15,454 bases of DNA. Source: Acidobacteriaceae bacterium. Its GTDB lineage: Bacteria; Acidobacteriota; Terriglobia; Terriglobales; Acidobacteriaceae. The notes beneath the pieces were generated by a model. It made no database searches and was not told the origin of the DNA. It was given only the letters and a program-made list of their open reading frames with translations. The stretch covers positions 6,348 through 21,801 of the forward strand of contig PKXI01000415.1 in NCBI GenBank assembly GCA_003133425.1, given 5' to 3'. The position numbers and the translations under genes were made by a program. Below, piece by piece: positions 13,381-15,454 of the stretch. Each line of letters opens with the position of its first letter. Position 1 is the stretch's first letter.

Positions 13381-14505
13381 ATGAAAAAGCGCCGCATGAT
13401 CTTCATCCCCGAGTTGAATCCAAAGTCCTTCGTGTTCTTCTTCGAGAGGGGGAACAGCGGAGCAAGCTGGAGCATCCGCGATTACTCAATAAGGAACCGC
13501 GTTAAGGAGTTTGGTCCCCGGGATTTTCGCTGGAACGCGGATGATATTTGTCTAAAAGCTGACCAATCGTTCGATGCCCCTACGCACCAGACCGGCGACC
13601 TGGCCTTCTGGCACCAGCACACCAGCGAATGCAACGCACGCTATCTCGGGTGTGTTGAGGTTGCTCCTCCGGCGGCTGCGGCGGTTGCGCTCGCGCCTGT
13701 GTCGTCGACCGTCCGGGTTGTAGTTGTCCCGCCGAGCAAAGAAATTCCTGTCCTCAATCTTGAGCAGCTACAGGACTTACCCAAAGGCCGCAAGGCCCAG
13801 GATATGGATCGTATTCTTCACTCTCCCAACAGCGAAGACTGGGTCACATGGAATTTCTTCCAAATCCTGCTCAAGCAATTTCCATCAGGGTGGTGGGGCC
13901 ATATCGTCAGCGCTGCGCGGCGCCGGAATTCAGATCTGAATTTCCCGTTTGATGATCGATCCCTTCCCGCGTCGAAATTATGGATGTCGGTCCGCTCGCC
14001 ATCATCCTACGAAACACGCAGCCGTGCAAGGATGCTGGCCTCCGACAATTCCGAATGGATATCCCGAGCGCAGCTCCCCGATCCGGTGGAAGGTTCCTCG
14101 GAGATTGATATTGCCGTCGAGCACGAAAGGTTCGTGGTGTTCATCGAAGCCAAGCTTGGATCCGATGTCTCGATGTTCACCAGTCACGATCCGCAAAGAA
14201 ACCAGATCGCCAGGAATATCGACTGTCTCATTGAGAAAGCCGGAGACAGAATGCCAATTTTCTGGCTCCTCGTGAGAGACGAAGAGCCCGCTCGGGCGTA
14301 CGTACAATTGATGAACTGCTACAAGAGCGATCCGAGTCTGCTGGCCCGCGACCTGCCGCACCGCGACGTCGAAACATTGAACCACATCGCACAGAACCTC
14401 ACGATTGTGCTGTGGAGCGACTTCAAGGAGCTGGTCTGCAGTCTTGGACCCGACCCGGAAGAGAACACCGTGAAACAAGAGTTGGAGCGCAGGATCGTCG
14501 CCTGA
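13381..14505 (+). CDS. Two-part protein with PD-(D/E)XK nuclease-like C-terminal domain
   Basis: This 374-aa protein starts at ATG 13381 behind a strong AAAGGAG. Residues 1-93 form an unrecognised domain rich in aromatic residues (SFVFFFERG, RDFRW, DLAFWHQHTSE). An Ala/Val/Pro linker (about 94-122) joins it to a second domain (about 125-374). That domain shows the PD-(D/E)XK pattern: helix SEDWVTWNFFQILL (151-164), then EGSSEIDIAVEHERFVVFIEAKLGSD, giving Glu241/Asp243 and Glu256-Ala-Lys258, then RNQIARNID (273-281), a QxxxR-like helix. Strand MPIFWLLVRD (291-300) fits the fold core. All presumed catalytic residues are present, so it may cut DNA or RNA. Restriction, Card1/Can2-like or transposition-related nucleases are alternatives. 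It sits between two small genes in the same direction. Confidence 0.75.
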   Translation: MKKRRMIFIPELNPKSFVFFFERGNSGASWSIRDYSIRNRVKEFGPRDFRWNADDICLKADQSFDAPTHQTGDLAFWHQHTSECNARYLGCVEVAPPAAAAVALAPVSSTVRVVVVPPSKEIPVLNLEQLQDLPKGRKAQDMDRILHSPNSEDWVTWNFFQILLKQFPSGWWGHIVSAARRRNSDLNFPFDDRSLPASKLWMSVRSPSSYETRSRARMLASDNSEWISRAQLPDPVEGSSEIDIAVEHERFVVFIEAKLGSDVSMFTSHDPQRNQIARNIDCLIEKAGDRMPIFWLLVRDEEPARAYVQLMNCYKSDPSLLARDLPHRDVETLNHIAQNLTIVLWSDFKELVCSLGPDPEENTVKQELERRIVA

Positions 14506-14581
14506 AAAGACGACTGACCGGGAGTTTGTTCCCCGCAGGGGTACCTGCCAGTCAAAATCGCAATTACCAAGGAGCGTTGAA

Positions 14582-14947
14582 ATGCACCTGATCGTCCCGT
14601 CTGATGAAGCAAGAAAGCAGTTACTCTCGATTCCGCATAGTACCTGCACGAAAGCGATCGATGAGCACTGGAAAGTTGATCGTGATGGGAATGTCCGCGC
14701 TCAAAGCGTCTTCTGGCTGTTCTGCTGGGCTAAGACCGGTATGAACAGCGAACTGGCACGGCATGCCTCGGTTCGTGTCCTCAACAACATCCTGCCAAGA
14801 AGCTTTGCCGATCTCGATGCCGTTATAGATCACGAATATGCACGTGAAGCCAGGTATTCGTCTCGCAATATCGAAGACGAACTTGAACTCCGGATCGGAC
14901 AAATGCCGCCGGCAGGACCAGACACCGCAGGGCCAAGTGTTACCTGA
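14582..14947 (+). CDS. 121-aa protein of unknown function, third gene of the nuclease group
   Basis: This protein is not recognised. It starts with ATG 14582 behind AAGGAG, 76 bp after the nuclease-domain gene. The short gap carries a small hairpin (CCCC-GCA-GGGG, with GACTG/CAGTC outside). The sequence is compact and probably mainly helical, with conserved-looking FWLFCWAKTGMN in the middle (about 44-55), VLNNILPRSFADLDAVIDHEYAREARYS after it and a Pro/Gly-rich tail. No signal or membrane segment is visible. The strong terminator at 15078-15121 closes the transcription unit. It could be a partner or immunity protein for the nuclease; this rests on position only. Confidence 0.65.
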   Translation: MHLIVPSDEARKQLLSIPHSTCTKAIDEHWKVDRDGNVRAQSVFWLFCWAKTGMNSELARHASVRVLNNILPRSFADLDAVIDHEYAREARYSSRNIEDELELRIGQMPPAGPDTAGPSVT

Positions 14948-15077
14948 AATCAAGGAAGGCTGAGTTCCAACATTCACTGGGACTGGGCGTATCCAAGGAA
15001 GTTGAAGAGCCTCACGCATGAGGGCGGGTTTCTCTCCGGTTCCCCGCTTTATCGTTGACCACCCAGGGCTCTCTTGA

Positions 15078-15121
15078 GGCTGGACCCCGCAAAGCACCAG
15101 GCGGGGCCCAGCCTTCTTTTT
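15078..15121 (+). terminator. Rho-independent terminator of the nuclease group
   Basis: A 13-bp stem (15078-15090 with 15101-15113) has one A/C mismatch, a 10-nt loop and a T-rich tail TTCTTTTT. Stem and tail are on the plus strand, downstream of the 121-aa gene by 131 bp. Nothing else recognisable lies in 14948-15077 except a short CCTCA/TGAGG hairpin. Confidence 0.85.
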
Positions 15122-15145
15122 CTGCGCGGTCTTGGCGAGTGGTCG

Positions 15146-15161
15146 GCACGGCCTGCCGTGC
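15146..15161. repeat. Short perfect palindrome
   Basis: GCACGGC and GCCGTGC form 7-bp arms around CT. It lies just beyond the terminator and resembles the small GC palindromes scattered in intergenic DNA of many soil bacteria. It may be a REP-like unit or the stem of a second, weak terminator. The surrounding 15122-15289 carries no supported gene. Confidence 0.35.
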
Positions 15162-15289
15162 GCTACAGCCCCCTTCCAAAAACCCTGCGGAATCTGCCCT
15201 CGCAAGTGCCTGATTCCACGGCGCCGAAATCGGCCGGTTTCACCCTTCCAGAAACAGGTGTTATTGGGAGGAGATGGGCGCTTGGGAGA

Positions 15290-15448
15290 CCGGCGCACGT
15301 CCGTACGCTTTGGTGGTCAACAGTGGCAACGGAGCTGCTCGGTGACGGTGCCCGTTTCGGAGAGGTGGCCGATATCCTCGGAAACTCGCCGGAAATCGTT
15401 AGCAAGCATTGCACAAAGTGTCCCTACCCGGATGGCTATGCATTATGA
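15290..15448 (+). pseudogene. Tyrosine recombinase C-terminal remnant, inactive
   Basis: The last 50 or so codons of a plus-strand open frame match the end of an integrase catalytic domain: STVATELLGDGARFGEVADILGNSPEIVSKH-C-TKC, resembling the family pattern FATELLL.GV...V..LLGHS....EKHY..W. The box II His is Asn (LGNS, as in some members) and the catalytic Tyr is Cys (TGC at 15410-15412). Upstream codons of the same frame (from 15074) run through the terminator and palindrome and show no integrase homology, so the N-terminal part is gone. It is a different subfamily from the integrase at 9491. Confidence 0.7.
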
Positions 15449-15454
15449 GAGGGC

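Noticed and set aside
1..15454. CRISPR array, tRNA, rRNA or complete insertion sequence
   Set aside because: No regularly spaced direct repeats, no T-loop/acceptor pattern and no rRNA-like sequence were seen. No transposase with paired terminal repeats was found.

Overview
The window looks like chromosomal DNA from a soil-type bacterium of moderate to high GC, with Shine-Dalgarno led genes. The STAS-like protein, the PAS-PAS-GAF sigma-54 activator and the integrase types suggest Acidobacteriota (Bryobacter/Solibacter-like). That placement is from memory of the families and is tentative. About two thirds is conventional regulation and metabolism. The rest (about 7250-15454) is an accessory region with a hipBA toxin-antitoxin module, one frameshifted integrase, two decayed integrase tails and an undescribed nuclease gene group.

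Left part (1-4240). A divergently transcribed TetR-family repressor (2656-3264, +) faces a minus-strand operon of DinB-like protein, short-chain dehydrogenase, DUF1330 protein and alpha/beta hydrolase, the last cut by the window edge. Two near-identical 20-bp operator-like copies lie between the divergent starts. The last two operon genes overlap by ATGA. The hydrolase has two well-placed starts, one giving a Tat-type leader and one giving a cytosolic form. Next come a 90-aa protein of unknown function and an 88-aa STAS-like protein lacking the usual phosphorylatable serine. Upstream of the latter is a compact nest of inverted repeats.

Middle part (4240-9475). A large PAS-PAS-GAF-AAA+-Fis sigma-54 activator is followed by about 590 bp with no supportable gene, then hipBA on the minus strand. 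The hipB start is preceded by four copies of a 14-bp operator (GGTA-N6-TRCC type) arranged as two 40-bp-spaced inverted pairs. hipB appears to be leaderless. Beyond the operators lies a minus-strand integrase tail whose catalytic Tyr is Cys. It abuts a dif-like hyphenated palindrome, which in turn immediately precedes a plus-strand tyrosine recombinase split by a frameshift.

Right part (10468-15454). A minus-strand pair encodes a purple-acid-phosphatase-like metallophosphoesterase and an esterase. After an AT-rich promoter region come three closely spaced plus-strand genes: a 72-aa protein, a 374-aa protein with an unknown N-terminal region joined by an Ala/Val/Pro linker to a PD-(D/E)XK nuclease-like domain, and a 121-aa protein. 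A strong rho-independent terminator follows, then another dead integrase tail, also Tyr to Cys. This trio, on an integrase-littered island next to hipBA, is the best candidate here for an undescribed (perhaps defence-related) system. The functional assignment is inference.
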